Under the pieces are notes generated by a model, which did no database searches, had not been told where the DNA came from, and saw only the letters and a list, made by a program, of their open reading frames with translations. The translations under genes and the position numbers were made by a program. Of a stretch of 64,000 bases of DNA, positions 44,276-61,240 are shown piece after piece; the first letter of the stretch is position 1, and each line of letters starts with the position of its first letter. The stretch is from Cristatella mucedo (taxonomy: Eukaryota > Bryozoa > Phylactolaemata > Cristatellidae), in contig WPIO01000016.1 of the NCBI GenBank assembly GCA_009760855.2, forward strand, positions 5,167,001 to 5,231,000. Reading direction: 5' to 3'.

Positions 44276-46369
44276 GTTGTAATCGATAATGATCTCGCTA
44301 AGAAGTCGTGCGACAAAAAAAGGAAAAATTAGTCAGTGCCAGGTCTTGGTAAATGTTAGGCCACGGGGAAATCAATTTCCATTTAGGCTGGCAGGGAAGC
44401 AGGGCACCTATAAGTAGGCCTCTGCACGGACAGCTGGTACAACGCTCGCACTTTGTCATCGCCAAAATCCCTCGCTACATCCGCTATCAGACCTAGTGAC
44501 TTTCAAAGTCCAAATAGTAGCTAGAATTTGTAGCAAACTTTCACTCTTTCGAAGCGCTCGCAGCTTTAGCTCACGTTCTTTCTGCACTTTCGGCGGTTGC
44601 TGCGCAGCCACGGAGGGACGGCCGCCAGCTCTACCATCGATGGAGAGATCCTGGACAGGGCCAAGGCCCAGGTCTTGCACGGCGTCTACTTATCCCAGCA
44701 AAGTCTCGGCTCAAGTCGGACCTTACGTGCCGCGCATCGTACTGACTAAAATAAAAACGGCTTGCGGACAGGTGGCGCTAACTGGCACGCGGGACCGAGG
44801 AGATCACGGAGCGTGACGTCTCAGCGGACGCAGAGACGTCACGGCTTCGTACTCCATCTCTCGTACTCCATTTTACTACTTCGCCACACTTCATGCGCGC
44901 CGATTGTGCTCCAGGCGCGGCCGAATTGCGGTGGAGTTGTACCCCCCCCCGCGAGCTCTCGTTAGACGGACGCGCTTGGGAGTCGCTGCACAGTCATCGC
45001 CGCCACGTGCTCGGACCTCTGCACACGCCCCACGCACCAGCCTCGCCTAGCAGAGACCTCTCTGCGCCTGAGAACGTCGAGCCAGCTTTACTGACTTCGC
45101 ACTCTACAGGGAGGGGGGGTTAGGCCACGGTCGACCGCGAGCTTGACCGCTAGCTCTAGCGTGCCTTCCGACAATTTCTAACCAATAACCGCGCGTTGTC
45201 CACACGGCGTGCCCTCTGACGGGTGCGAGCGCTCGCGAACGCACGCGCGCAGTCTCGCGAACGCGCGCGCGCTCGCGCTTTAGAATCCACGAACGGGAAG
45301 CTCTGTCTTGCGGTGTGCATTCTCGATCCGTCTAGTTGTGAAAACTGCTCCTCGAGTTCCTCGAGCTTCAGACGCTCGCCAACGCCAACGCAACGAAACG
45401 AGCGCGCGCTAGCCAGGCTTGTCCACTCGGCGGCGCTCTGTTAACGGCTGAACCCTCCGGACGGCCTTGCCCGGTGCGCTTGCCGCGAATTGCGCTTGCG
45501 GCGCGGGCGCAGCCTAGAATTCGTTAAGGCGGACTGAGTTATCTGAAGGGATTGCAGTACAGTCGATCGCGTTCGGCGGTGTGGGTGGCACTCGCATTTT
45601 TTCCTTTTTGCCGACTCAGTAAGGCGGCCTGCCGATCCCTCCTCGTCACTCCTTTGTTATTTGGAAGATCGGGGGCGCAGACTCGCAAAAGCGCGCGAAA
45701 CGCGGGCTCTCCTAAGCGTACCCGTCGGGCTTTAGTCGCGACAAAGACCGCGGTGCAGGGACGGCGACTGCGATGGCTCCGACCAGGTAGCGAGGTTAAA
45801 CGTGGTTGTGGTCGGTGCACATTAGTGGAACGAACAGGGAACAGACGGTTGTGAGCAAGAACAAGTGGACGGAACCTTTCAAATAGCCGAACGGTGTTGC
45901 CGATCCGGCGGCGGCGGCAAAGTTGAGCACCGGCGTCTCAAGACGTTTTTGTCTGCCGATACCCCAGGCGCCGTGCGTTTTCACGAGCAAGTCACGAGTC
46001 CTGGACACGGGCTGACTTACAAATCGCATTGGAACTCGGCTTCTCGGAAGTTAAGAGCCGCAGGAGAGGGGCGATGGCGGCGGTCAGCGCCTACGCATTA
46101 GCCCGTGCATCGACCGACGTCGCGAGGGGCAAATCATCAAATGCCGGCATATTAAATCCGCCAGATTATGACTGCCATGTGTTAGTGTCTCGTTTCCTAA
46201 ATTATAACGCCCAGGGAAAAGATCTACGCCCAATGCAGCGTTCATTCGAATGCTGCACAATAGGCAGCGCTTTGCACTCCAGGAGCTACGGGTGACTTTG
46301 GCATTTGAGCTGAGGTGCTCACGGCCGTTGAGCCCTACTTGAGTTATTGCACCAAATCGCCTCAGTTTT
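44276..46369. other. No gene recognised, GC-rich
   Basis: Several open frames of 60-100 codons with no domain, and no phase-consistent exon set. A GCGCGC-rich stretch lies at 45,225-45,280. Confidence 0.35.
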
Positions 46370-46690
46370 ACGCGTGTGACAGTTCCTGCCACAATTCTTT
46401 TGCAACGACACTTACTCTCCTGCTGCCGACCATGGCACTTCCTGTCCAGCCGTCCTGAGCTGCTACTTCCATGCTACTCACTACCTCAACTGCTCTCTGG
46501 ACTCTGCTATGCTTTCCACTTCCTCCTTGCTTCGCGAGATGAAGTCTGCTGGCCACCGAATAAGCACTGAAAGCCGCTTCGGCTTTCAGTGCGCCACAGA
46601 AAGCTCTCCTGCACAACACCCACATAGTCTGTGTGTCTGTGTGGAGGCACAGACGGAGATACATTGGATTGCATCCCATCTGTGCGGTGT
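46370..46690 (+). mobile_element. LINE B 3' end
   Basis: Same C-terminal block (STSSLLREMKSAGHRISTES) and CTGTGTGGAGGCACAGACGG, with a degraded pentamer (GATACATTGGATTGC). Confidence 0.78.
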
Positions 46691-47109
46691 AATCCAATAG
46701 CTTGCCGAATGCTTCACGGACCAGAGCAGAGACTTTTTTCATTGCGAGTTCGGCTCCGTTTCTAGATCACTGCAAGACTTCATTTCCGACTCCTGTCCAA
46801 TAAGCAATGCCGTGCACGTCCGTGACTGCAGAAACTCGAGCTCCACGACGCTTGATGACGCGCACGGCCATCAATACTCGTCGCCCAGGCGCGTCGCTCC
46901 GAGAAGGCGGCACGTCGCTCCGAGCGCAGCAGCACGACCTCGGCATTCCCGTGGGCCTGGCTCCCTTCGAATGATCCGCGCTCAGCGGATCGGCGCGACG
47001 CTCTCGCTGGCGCGCCGCGAAGCGTGGCCCGCTGCTTCGCAGGCTGCCTTGGCGAGAGCGCCTGACGAATCAAGATCGGAGACGGTTCACACCGATTCAA
47101 GTACTAATC
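46691..47109. other. No gene recognised
   Basis: GC-rich unique sequence between LINE B and the distal opsin 3' region. Confidence 0.35.
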
Positions 47110-47115
47110 TTTATT
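47110..47115 (-). terminator. Possible polyadenylation signal of the opsin gene
   Basis: AATAAA on the minus strand, about 620 bp after the opsin stop codon. If used, the 15-bp minisatellite at 47,205-47,490 lies in the 3' UTR. One hexamer alone is weak evidence. Confidence 0.3.
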
Positions 47116-47204
47116 AAAATCTCGTGGGCGCATTTCGATCGCTAATTCGAGTTAGAATGATATCGCCGTTCTGCGCAGACTGCGGTCACTGACTGCTGTC
47201 ATAT

Positions 47205-47490
47205 TTTAGTCGATCAGATTTGAGTCGATCAGATTTGAGTCGATCAGATTTGAGTCGATCAGATTTGAGTCGATCAGATTTGAGTCAATCAGATTTGAGT
47301 CGATCAGATTTGAGTCGATCGGATTTGAGTCAATCAGATTTGAGTTGATCAGATTTGAATCAATCAGATTTGAGTCAATCAGATTTGAATCGATCGCATT
47401 TGAGTCGATCGCATTTGAGTCGATCGCATTTGAGTCGATCACATTTGAGTCGATCACATTTGAGTCGATCACATTTGAGTCGATCGCACC
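47205..47490. repeat. 15-bp minisatellite, unit GATTTGAGTCGATCA
   Basis: About 18 copies. Variants are grouped along the array: CAGATTT units first, CGCATTT and CACATTT units last. It lies downstream of the opsin gene on its strand. Confidence 0.95.
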
Positions 47491-47732
47491 GGAGCAGCAA
47501 CGTCGCCGAAGCGGGCGGAGAAGATGTTATGATGTTGCGATAATTCTTGAAGACGATCATTCTTGGCAGCCAATCGTGTCGAATGACAGCGAGGCAGAGC
47601 GGTGCGACAACTGAAGGGAGCCCTCGGGTTCGCATCGCTATCGACAGCGCCGGCCGCTTTTAATCGCCCGCTGGGACCCGGTCAAGGACAGGCCGAGCTG
47701 GCCGCCGGCCGCGCCGTTCGGCCTCTCGCTCG

Positions 47733-51946
<4,214 letters not shown>

Positions 51947-52179
51947 GGCCTGCCGCGCAGGCGTCCCCGACAGACTGGCCGGCTGGCGCGCTAGTGCGCC
52001 TGCCGCCGATCCGAGCCACTCCGCCGTCGGAGCCAATGCGAAGGCCGCCCCTGCGAGTGCGCGTCGGTCGCGTCTCGATGCCCGGCCGCTATCGATCGGG
52101 TCATCGCCAGCGGGTGAATTCGTGACTTTGGCAGCCACGATTTCACAGCGGACACAACCGGCAATCCATCGGCTCATCT

Positions 52180-52660
52180 TATAATGCGTGGCATCCTAAG
52201 ACGGACTCGCGTACTACTTGGGAGCCATTAGTCGAGGCAGTTTTTCTTGAAGCCCGCTCGAGATTCGCCCGATTCGCCCAATCGGCTGGCAAATGACCGA
52301 GCAGGAAAGTCTCAGGGCATCATCTCTTATAAGCGAGCCGTAACGCATCCCGTCCGCTGACTGTCTACGCCTTCGGTGCTGCTTTCATATAGATGTACTG
52401 TACTCAGCATTACCAGTCACAACAGCGACTAAGTACTGGCTCTATAATTAATAAGTGTTAACGAAAATGAGAACGGTAGTAAGCGATATTCTCGAGGCAC
52501 TGCATTTAAAATGGCAAGGAAGAATGTAAACTTGTTGAGGATAATTATCGGCGCTGAATGTGTGCTGCGTGCTTAGAGTGCTTACCTTCGAGTAAATGAG
52601 TCAACAAACGTTGCTAGCCATGCCTCTTATTGACCAGCGGCGGTGAGCGTCTTCTTGTGT
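52180..52660. other. Opsin upstream region
   Basis: On the minus strand two TATA-like elements are visible: TTATAA at 52,179-52,184 and CTTATAAG at 52,326-52,333. Either could serve the opsin gene. Nothing else recognised. Confidence 0.3.
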
Positions 52661-52669
52661 GCTTTTGCA

Positions 52670-52802
52670 TTGACGTCTAAACGTTGCATGGACTTCTAAA
52701 CGTTGCCTGTACGTCTAAACGTGGCATGGACATCTAAACGTTGCATGGACGTCTAAACATTGCATGGACGTCTAAACGTTGCATGGACATCTAAACGTTG
52801 CA
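52670..52802. repeat. 19-bp tandem repeat, unit GTCTAAACGTTGCATGGAC
   Basis: About 7 copies, with ATCTAAACG and GCCTGTACG variants. Confidence 0.9.
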
Positions 52803-52869
52803 CACCTTGTTTTTGCTTGACTCTTTGTTATTGCTTCTCGTGCAGGTAGTGGCATTGCGCTGGAATAGA

Positions 52870-53120
52870 GGTTCTGTTCCGTTAGGGTTCTATAACAATG
52901 GCTTTTCATTTCCCTTAATTATTATTATCATTATTATTATTATTATATTCTGCGTTGCCTCCTTAATGAGTGGCCTGGCAGCATCCCTGGAAGAACGCCG
53001 GGACGATTCGTTAGGGCTCTATAACAATGGCTTTGTATTACCATTATTACTATTATTCTATTCTGCGTTGCCTCCTTAATGAGTGGCCTGGCAGCATCTC
53101 TGGAAGCATGCCGGGGCGAA
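52870..53120. repeat. About 130-bp tandem duplication containing (ATT)n
   Basis: TCTATAACAATGGCTTT and CTGCGTTGCCTCCTTAATGAG each occur twice, with ATT-rich spacers of different length and GGAAG...GCCGGG(A/G)CGA. Confidence 0.88.
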
Positions 53121-53397
53121 GCTCGAGGTGAACGAGATATTTATTGTATTTATAGCTACGGTGGTGAGCATAGGCATCTCAGCAGAACGATAGTAAGTAA
53201 AGAGTCTCGACATCTCGTGGCTTTTTAGACCGGAATATTGATTTCGATATTAGCTCAGTGACGCATGCTTGAAATTGACATTGGGACTGCGGTGGAAACA
53301 AAGATGAGTGAAACATCCTGTGTGGATGCTACAGTGGTGGGATAGACTCTCTCAGCGAGCTTAGCGTGCCTACAAAGAAGCTAGGAAAGTAGATCCT

Positions 53398-53438
53398 GCA
53401 GCACGGTACGTCGCGATGATCGCGGCGTACCGTGCTGC
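53398..53438. repeat. 41-bp near-perfect palindrome
   Basis: Arm GCAGCACGGTACGTCGCGAT, one central G, then its reverse complement with one change, which would be a G-U pair if transcribed. It lies in a 110-codon minus-strand open frame (53,329-53,661) that has no recognised domain. Confidence 0.92.
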
Positions 53439-53661
53439 TGGCGCGGAGGAGATGAATGAGGAGACTGTTGATCGCTTGCGTCGCCACCATTTTTGAATTG
53501 TGCAACCCGGGTTCGGTCACGACCTCGCAGAAGCTCGGCTCGGTCGGTCTTACATGATAGGAGGATTGGTATGGCCGCTGTGCCATTTCCTTTTCTCCAT
53601 CGATGGGGAGTTCCGTCGAATCTGTCGACGGCGAGTCAGGTGTGATGTATTCTGTGTTCAT

Positions 53662-56184
53662 CCTAGCGCTTAGCAGTTTTAGCTATTTAAGCGTATTTAA
53701 TGGTCCAGTTGGGCATTTCATCGTGAGTAGTACAACATGCTTAGTCAGAGAAGCAACCTTATCCGGATTGTTTGCATAGCATTGCAGGATTCCCGGATAG
53801 CGTCAATTTTATGGTCTCAAGATTCGCGTTTCAAGGATGAGTTTCAAGGTCGAGTCTCAAGTACGCGTAGTTCCGATTGCAAAGAGAACGCAGGCTGCAG
53901 ATAGAACGATTAAGGATAAAAACGCATTTTCAGATATGCAGAATTTTGTAAAAATCTCATCTGGTTGGAAACAAAATGCCCAGATGAACATTTGATCAGA
54001 AATGCGACTTCTGTTCTTAGGGCATGCACGTATTTCAGCAAGAGCAGACGATTGTTTTAGCGCACAAAATCCGTTAAAGAATCACAGTCATAAATTCAGT
54101 AGGCTAGGCTACAAAAATTGACGATGTAATCACTTAGTCCGAGAAAGGGGCGATTTTTCAAATTGCGGAACTAAAACAAAAAGTGAAAAATCCTAGATAA
54201 ACCAAGTCGTGGCATGTGATGGCGATAGACCCTTGCTACCATTGGCGGCTTTCTGTTCGATTACACGGCGTAAGAGATTCCATTGGCCAATTTGAGAGGA
54301 AATCAAACTTCTTAGCGTTGAAGCCCAGTTCACGAGCCCCTGCAGATTAAACGGCATACATGAGCGGCGCAATTGAATGCGGATGGAAAAACGGCAAGCA
54401 GCAATCGGCGCATGCGTAACAGACAATAGGAGGGGCACTGAATGCCCGCACCGAGACCATTGGCGGCAGCTTGCTCGGGCACAGGGGGGGGGGGGCTGAA
54501 GCACACTCGGCCGACTAAACAAACTCGTAAAAAGCCGAGACGAATTTACAGCTCGTAGGCTAGCAAAATGCGGTGCTCATCGTCGGATTTGTTTGGCTAT
54601 TTGCCAAATCCTGAGGCTGATTGAAAACGCGAGCCGCCGCCGCGAGGCACTTCCTCGGCGTCGGCAAAGAGAAGCAAGCGTGTCCTCTTCAATCGCGGCG
54701 GTTGTACGCCGGCTGAACTCCGACGACAGCCGAGCCCAGCCTGGATGCATTGCTGACGTAACTCAAACGTTTGCAGCCCAAGAAAGGTGCGGTCGTTCAA
54801 GCCTCTTCAGCTCAGCCTCGTTCTCGCGCGCTGCCCTTCCCTTAGTGACCGAGTCGATAATTGTCGCTGGAGCTGTGCAGTGTAGCCTATTGATTCTGCA
54901 ATTGCCCTGACTTTTGAAGGCTAACAGGACGACTGGTGTAATTATTGTCTCGTCGCCAAATGCGAGAGCATTACCGGAGTATCTTCTAGTGGCTTCGTTA
55001 GGAGGATTTTGTTTTATATATTGATGTTCTTTGGCAAAAGACAAAACGCGTTCAGAAGATCGATGGATTGGCGAGCGCCAATTTCAACTGAGGCTTAACT
55101 TGTGGAGCCCTAATGAGAGGATGCACGAGATTTGCTTGCCTCGATCAAAGCCTCTCTGATGGCCATGGATTTTCAGAACGCGTCAGTGTGGATGGATTGA
55201 AACTCTCTGAACCATTTAATAATGCACCAATCACATTAGTGGTGATGAAATTTACGTGTTAATAAATTCAGCTCCTATAGATTGTGACACTCGTAGCTTA
55301 GGTCTAAGGTTTCAACCTGGTCCAGCTGCATCACGCCCACACCCTTCCGATGCATCTTGCTGGTGCAGCATCACAGTAACTGTAGCTTCAACCACGGCTT
55401 ACAGCTGCACCAATGCCATTTTTGCTAGATTGCGTAAAGCGTGCATTCAATACTGGCTCAAATTTTAGTTTCTCCTATTATTTATTTGCACTTTCATTAT
55501 TTTTGCGTTTAATAAATAAGACTAAAGGGAAGCCGTTGTCGAGCTTTAGCAGCAGCGTCTGTCCCGCTTACAGCAGCGGCAGCAATACAAAACCTGACCT
55601 GAAATACAGGACTCTGACCCTCAACCTGGGTCGGGACATGCACCCTACCTCAAGGCTAAAGTCCGGGGATCCTCTAAAGCCGTATGAGAGAATTGTGTGT
55701 ACACCTATCCCAAAGTTGGACGGATACTGCTCTTTTGGGTCCAGTTGGAAGCCATGATGTCTTTTTTCCGCCGGATGAAGGTCTTCCTTCCGCCGGAAAA
55801 CAGCAGCCGATCGTACACTTGCTCGTAAACATACACACGTGTGCACACACGCATGTGCGCACACGCTTACATGCAGCAGGCTTTCACATGAATGCATGCA
55901 CATACATACACAAAGAACAGGCATATATGTGCATGCAGCACACTCACACAAGGGCAGGCATGCACAAGCATGCACACACGTTCAACCCACGATCGTAAAA
56001 AGCACGCACTCACAACACACGTGCAGATTTTGCCTTGCACGATGCCGCATTTGTGAAAGCCCGTTGGTCATTTTAAAATTTTAGTTGCAGAGTAACTCCA
56101 CGCCACTAGCTAAGGCTGAGCTGTACTAGAAAATATCCAACTTACCATTATTTGTCTACAGTAAAAGTAATGAACTTAGTAGCT
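53662..56184. other. No gene recognised; CA-rich stretch at 55,835-55,990
   Basis: A run of G occurs at 54,485-54,494. Open frames of 70-135 codons show no domain. Confidence 0.4.
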
Positions 56185-56458
56185 TGCCAGGAAGCCCTTT
56201 GTTAGTTTAAAACAGCATTTAGCGGGTACCTGCGATTCGTCCTTTATGTGCTCATGCGTGCTGACACTTTGCATGCTGCCACTAACCACAATTTCATGCT
56301 GATCCTGTGCATGTCACCTCTAACCATGCTATTCTTGTTGTTTATCGAGCACGATACCACTAACCATTCAATCATGCTTTCTTTGCAGCAAATGCAAAGT
56401 GCCTAGAAAGAGATTGAGTTATCTGAGGGCGCTTTTTAAAGTGTGTTATTATTACTAT
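56185..56458 (+). mobile_element. LINE A 3' end
   Basis: CATGCTGATCCTGTGCATG, AAGTGCCTAGAAAGAGATTG, GAGGGCGCTTTTTAAAGTG, (ATT)n. No coding part. Confidence 0.82.
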
Positions 56459-56637
56459 TACGTGACCTAGTAGTTTATCGTCAGATGACTGCACTAATTG
56501 TCATATCTTTGAATACTTTTATAAACGAAATAATTTTCAGCCCACTTTGATTCAGATGCGCGCGACACATGTGCGACATAGCTACCCTTGAATTAATCTG
56601 GAATTGTTTATCAATTTTACTGATAATTTACATCTGA

Positions 56638-56725
56638 TAATAATAATAATACACGTGATAAAGCACCTTCGGAGAACTCAATCTCTCTCTCTCTCTAGGC
56701 GCTGTACATTTGCATCTAGAAGGAG
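56638..56725 (-). mobile_element. LINE A-type 3' tail
   Basis: (AAT)n, GATAAAGCACCTTCGGAGAA, TCAATCTCTCTCTCTCTCTAG, GGCGCTGTACATTTGCATC, reverse. Confidence 0.65.
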
Positions 56726-57194
56726 CGCTGGCGCTGTGCAGGAAAGCCGCAAGTGGGCAGTCACTTTACAAAGTGACTCGGTGCTTCCGTCCAGGCAGAG
56801 CAGGTCTATTTCGACGCGCAAACGTTCACGAATCGCTACAAAGAATGAGACAATCAGGCCGTGATAAATAATAAATAATAAATAATAAATAATAAATAAT
56901 CGAGAAGCCGTTAGGGTTTAACGCGATCTTTACCGATGGCCACTGCCGATTCGCAAGAACTCTCTGCAACTGTACCTTCAAGGTCGGTTTTGCTGATTTA
57001 GCGGCAGCTTTACTTATTTTACAGGTCACCGATCACTGACAGTCGATGCTAGTACCCAGTTCACTGTTTTCCTGGCTCTGCACAAGAGAAGAAATTCCCT
57101 TTTTTATTCAAACATGCACACAAATAAATATAAATCATTCGTATAGAGAAAGAGAGCGAGAGAGAGAGAGAGAGAGAAAGAGAGAATGGGTCAA

Positions 57195-57312
57195 TAATAT
57201 ATTCAGGCGCTTCACGTATGCTACGGGGCTCGAGCCCGCGACCTCGGTCATCAAATAGATTTATTTTGAGCTCGATCGGGGCGAGCGCCTTAACCACTGG
57301 GACAAACTTCGC
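57195..57312 (-). mobile_element. SINE C, variant with longer head
   Basis: On the minus strand: CAGTGGTTAAGGCGCTCGCC (A box), an extra TTTGATGACCGAGGTCGC segment, CGGGCTCGAGCCCCGTAGC (B box), GTGAAGCGCCTGAATATA. Preceded in the window by a (GA)n stretch at 57,150-57,185. Confidence 0.75.
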
Positions 57313-57748
57313 TCAACGCACTTTTCAGACAGTACTCGCGAGTCTACAGGTTGCCTCTGGACAGCTTCCCTTGAAGTATACGCTAGTTGTATCTTCAACC
57401 GTCAGAGCAAACTCATCCATGCGTGACTGATTTCTCATTGCGAAATCAATTTTTACCCAGATGCCCCCCCCCGCCCTTGCTGTTTCCGACATGATGCTAG
57501 TAATTTTATCGCGACTGACTTTCAAATCATCTGCATCAATGCACTCGCTCATTTATGCGTATGTGAATAAGTGCCGATAAAGATACTAGTTCTCTTAGCA
57601 CTACTCTGAGCGGGCCCCATGCGTAGATTATACTTAGGCGAGCAGCGCTCGGGCACTAGCTGCCGCCGCCTGCGGCCAGCCCGCCTCAGAGGCCGCGATC
57701 GGGGCTCAGGCGAACGTCGGCCGTTGCAATTGGGGTGGCTGTCGCGCT

Positions 57749-57832
<84 letters not shown>
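57749..57832. repeat. (CCG)n trinucleotide repeat, about 28 units
   Basis: Pure GCC/CCG run. Shorter CCG runs occur at 59,678-59,693 and 59,752-59,776. Confidence 0.97.
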
Positions 57833-57833
<1 letters not shown>

Positions 57834-58709
57834 AGCGCGTACGCGTGCGCTTAGTTACGCGAAAGACATCTCGCGAGAAATTCGCTCTAATTCGATGGGA
57901 GCTAACTGTTTATTGTTGCTGAGTTTGAAGTCCGTCGCCCGCTAAACAACGAGCTCGGTTCTCAGCTCCGTCCGGAGATTCCGGGCGGAATTCGCGCGCG
58001 CGCGAGCACGCGAGAGCGCCGGGCGCGATGCGCGCGCGCCGCATCTTTCGCGCTCCGCCGCCGCCGACGTCGCCCTTCCGAAGCGTCCGGCTGGTGGCGG
58101 ACGAACGCTCAGAAAGCGCTCTGCCCGCAGTTGCTGCAACGCACGAAAAGAGCAAGGTCGGGCAAGGTCGGGCTGCAGCACGCCTCGAGCACACGATCCG
58201 CGGAAAGCACGCGAGACAACGCGACTTCGCGCGAGAAACGTCTCCTTGAGTCGTAGAAAAAACTTGCGCCAGAGGAAAATAAAAATGATAATAATACAAC
58301 TCGTCTGTAAAGACGTGGAGTCGGCAGCTTTCTGTTCGTCTAAGCGAGCTACTGTCCTCTTCAAAGAGACGAAAGCCGGGGCCAAGAAGAAGAGGCGACA
58401 GAACCGCGGAAGGAAGGCCCCAACAGACGCAACCGAGAAACCGGCCACTGGAATACTACGTACGCATTGGCGACCGCCGAGTGAGGGGCGGACTTTCAGT
58501 TTCGGCTCGTCCAATCAAAAACTCGCGCACCGCGGTGCTGACGGTGCTGCGGCGACAGTCGTAGTAGCTACGACGGTGGCCGTTTTGAGGGAGATTACTG
58601 AGTCACTTGGCAATCCGGCCGTCGCGTGAGGTGACGGCGCCCTGCCGATGACCACGCTTGAAAACTAAGCTCTCTGTAGAGCACAGGCTACGTCGTTCTT
58701 GCAGCGGAG
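57833..58709. other. No gene recognised
   Basis: Open frames on both strands (57,942-58,514 minus; 58,246-58,629 plus) overlap and lack domains. The plus frame has a Lys/Arg-rich block (KKKRRQNRGRK) that could be a nuclear signal if it is a real exon. Confidence 0.3.
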
Positions 58710-58852
58710 ACTTGCGATAGAAGTCTGTTGACTACCGAATGCGTACCGAAAGCCGCTTAGGCTGTGAGTGCGCTATACAAAGCTCTCCTGCGTAACGCCC
58801 ACTTAGTCTTTGTGGCTTTGTGGAGTCACAGACGGAGATACATTATATTCCG
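58710..58852 (+). mobile_element. LINE B 3' terminus
   Basis: Ends the LINE B frame (CECAIQSSPA-like), then TTTGTGGAGTCACAGACGG and GATACATTATATTCC. Only the last 140 bp. Confidence 0.75.
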
Positions 58853-59789
58853 CACCGCACCCTGGGTCTAGGGACCGAAAGAGCAAGCTGTTTGACTTAT
58901 GCGACTGCTCGCATAAGCTGGCTACCTGCTATACGTTCAGCTCGTCGGCGGATATTGGCGTCCGTACCTTCTCGCTAAAGGGGGGTCTCTATTTCTCCAC
59001 GATAGCAGTCACCACAGTCGACAGACCTACACGTCGCCATACCAACGGCGGCCGTGTATCAGCCGTCCTGACAAACACGCACGCTTGCAAGTTCTCTGGT
59101 GTGAAAACAAAAAATGTAGACCGGTTGTTTCAGCAGCCTCTATTAAACAGCGGCACGCGAGCCAGGGTTGTTTTAAACCCGCTCGCAGAGGAAAATCACT
59201 GATTTTCGGCCGCAAAGCTTGAGCCCACGACCTGAGTGGTTAGGTGCGAACACACTTTTATTTTGTCGCTTCGCTGAGACCCGGAGGTGTTTTTTTTACG
59301 ATGCCGGGATCGAGTCCAGGATCGAGTCCAGGAAATGCTTTCTTGCTAGCCTTTCTTCATGCGTAGTTTTAAGCTACTTTCAACTCCGCCGCCACCGCCT
59401 CCCGGCTCTGCGGTTGCGTGTTGGCACACGTCACGTCTGTCTTGTCGTCGCGATGTCGCAGCTAGGGTTCCGGTTGCGACTGTTTTTTAGCGACTGTCGG
59501 CAAAAAATAAAGCTTTAGTAAAGAAAGTGCCACGTGCTCCGTCGCAGCTCCCGACGACGACGTCCTCCAGTGCCGCTAAAGCTACGAGCCACCGCGAGAG
59601 TGGGCCACCGCGCTAATGGGCGCGCACGACGCGGACCACGGGTTCCTTCGGCTTAGCGGCTTATTGGGGTTGAGCCGCCGCCGCCGCCGCCCCTTGACGA
59701 CGCGTACAGCGGTCACACGGCGCCCAGCCCAGGTAGAGATAGCGAGCAATGTTGCCGCCGCCGCCGCCGCCGCCGCTTCCATCGCTTAC

Positions 59790-59901
59790 GCGCACGAGTA
59801 GAAGCAGTTTTCGAGCATGAAATCCAGGAAAGGTCCGTGCGGAGTGCAGAATCCGTCGGCCATAAAGTGCTTGCAGTTGTCTACCTTGTCCTTGCACAGC
59901 T
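59790..59901 (-). CDS. ShKT-domain exon of an unidentified gene
   Basis: 112 bp; 36 codons flanked by two partial ones. Cysteines follow the ShKT pattern C-x6-C-x8-C-x13-C-x3-C, with Asp two residues after the first Cys, GxC at the third and Met four residues before the fourth. The sixth Cys would lie in the next exon. The acceptor is TTGTCCAATTGCAG (phase 1) and the donor is GC|GTAAGCG (phase 2). ShKT modules occur in secreted metalloproteases, oxidases and other extracellular proteins as well as in venom peptides. Nothing here says which. The next exon was not found with confidence. Confidence 0.55.
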
Positions 59902-60529
59902 CTGCAATTGGACAACTCATTTGTACGAAGATGGCGAACATTCGCGCCTCCCTTGGTGTGCTTGGCGCGAATGGTCGCCATACCGCAGGGCGGCATCTTC
60001 GCGTACATCAAAGCGTTGCAATAGCGCGGAACGAGCATGTATTGCCTGATAAGTTTGCAATGGCGCGCTGGCATCCAGAACGCTTACTTAGACTCTCGGC
60101 ACTTGTGCAAAGTCTGATATGGTAATACACAAGAAAGACATATGACTAAGAAAACTGTCAAGTATATCGAAAGCTAATGACATGTGCAAAGTTTAAAGCG
60201 TGTGACGATGACTCAATAGAAAATATGTGACTCAATAGAAGCCCCATCATACGATACTCAAGAAAAACGCTCAGTAAAATGACACAGCTTTGTTGTTTAA
60301 TTAGACGCGGATTTTTTACCTTAACGAAATCATGTAATAAGAGTATTCAAAAGATGGTGAAATAATAAAAAAATAAATCTCTTTGTAAGAAGATTACATA
60401 ATCTGCAAAGGAGACCTATAAAGTACTAGTGATAATAACTTCTACGACTATAATAAGCGCAAGCACCTACTTTGGTGTCCGTCATCTCGCCACGGCACTG
60501 GTGCTGTAAGCAACGGTCTAGGTCGTGCC

Positions 60530-61240
60530 TAAGCGCGAGATATTTCAGAGCGTTGATGTCAACGGGCAACAGTCGTCCGGAGAGCTCTTAAAGTTTGTAT
60601 CACTGCCTCCCCCCACATCATTCTGTGTTTGGTCCACTTCTTTTAGCGGCCTCTGCTCTTCTTATGTAGCCGCCAAGCAAACTCGTAGACTCTTTAGTAT
60701 CTACGAAGAGGACACACAGCTCTACTTAAGCAATTTATTGCCGCCAACCCTCCAGCACGTCAAACTCTCTCAACTCCTTTGCGGCATATATTGCTGACAT
60801 CCGCACTTGGGGGTGGCTGCAAAATCTCTCAAGTTTAAGGATGATAAAACAAACTGACTAGTTGAGGAGACAAGCCTAGTGCAAAGCAGAATTTAGAAAC
60901 GCTTTCCCTCAAAAGGGGCTCCGGCATCATGTCTCGTGTAGCACGAGCACGCTGTCTGGGTGCCTAGTTCCAAAGTGGCCATTTACCGGACAACCACATC
61001 AGCTCCACAGTCAAGCTCTGTCTACCTTGAGCTTTGGAGTATTGCAATAATTTCGGCCTGCTTAAACAAGGATACCACATCCAAGTTGGTATCGAGGCAT
61101 CCCAGCTCGACTCTCGCAACTCTCAGCTCGTAGATGTAACGGCTAACCGAGCGCTTACAGGTGGCTCAAAACTCTGCAGCTAGGCTTGTCTGTCGTGAGC
61201 TTTCCAATTACCACACTATCCCACAGGAGCTAATGTGCTC
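60530..61240 (+). mobile_element. LINE A, heavily decayed, in the putative ShKT-gene intron
   Basis: Remnants: QSVDVNGQQSSGE, a YEED-type catalytic box before TQLYLSN, and QNSAARLVCRELSNY. Frames are shifted repeatedly. Antisense to the putative ShKT gene. Confidence 0.75.

Noticed and set aside
53329-53661. 110-codon minus-strand gene
   Set aside because: Starts with ATG and has ordinary composition, but no domain, no splice context and a 41-bp palindrome inside; not enough support.
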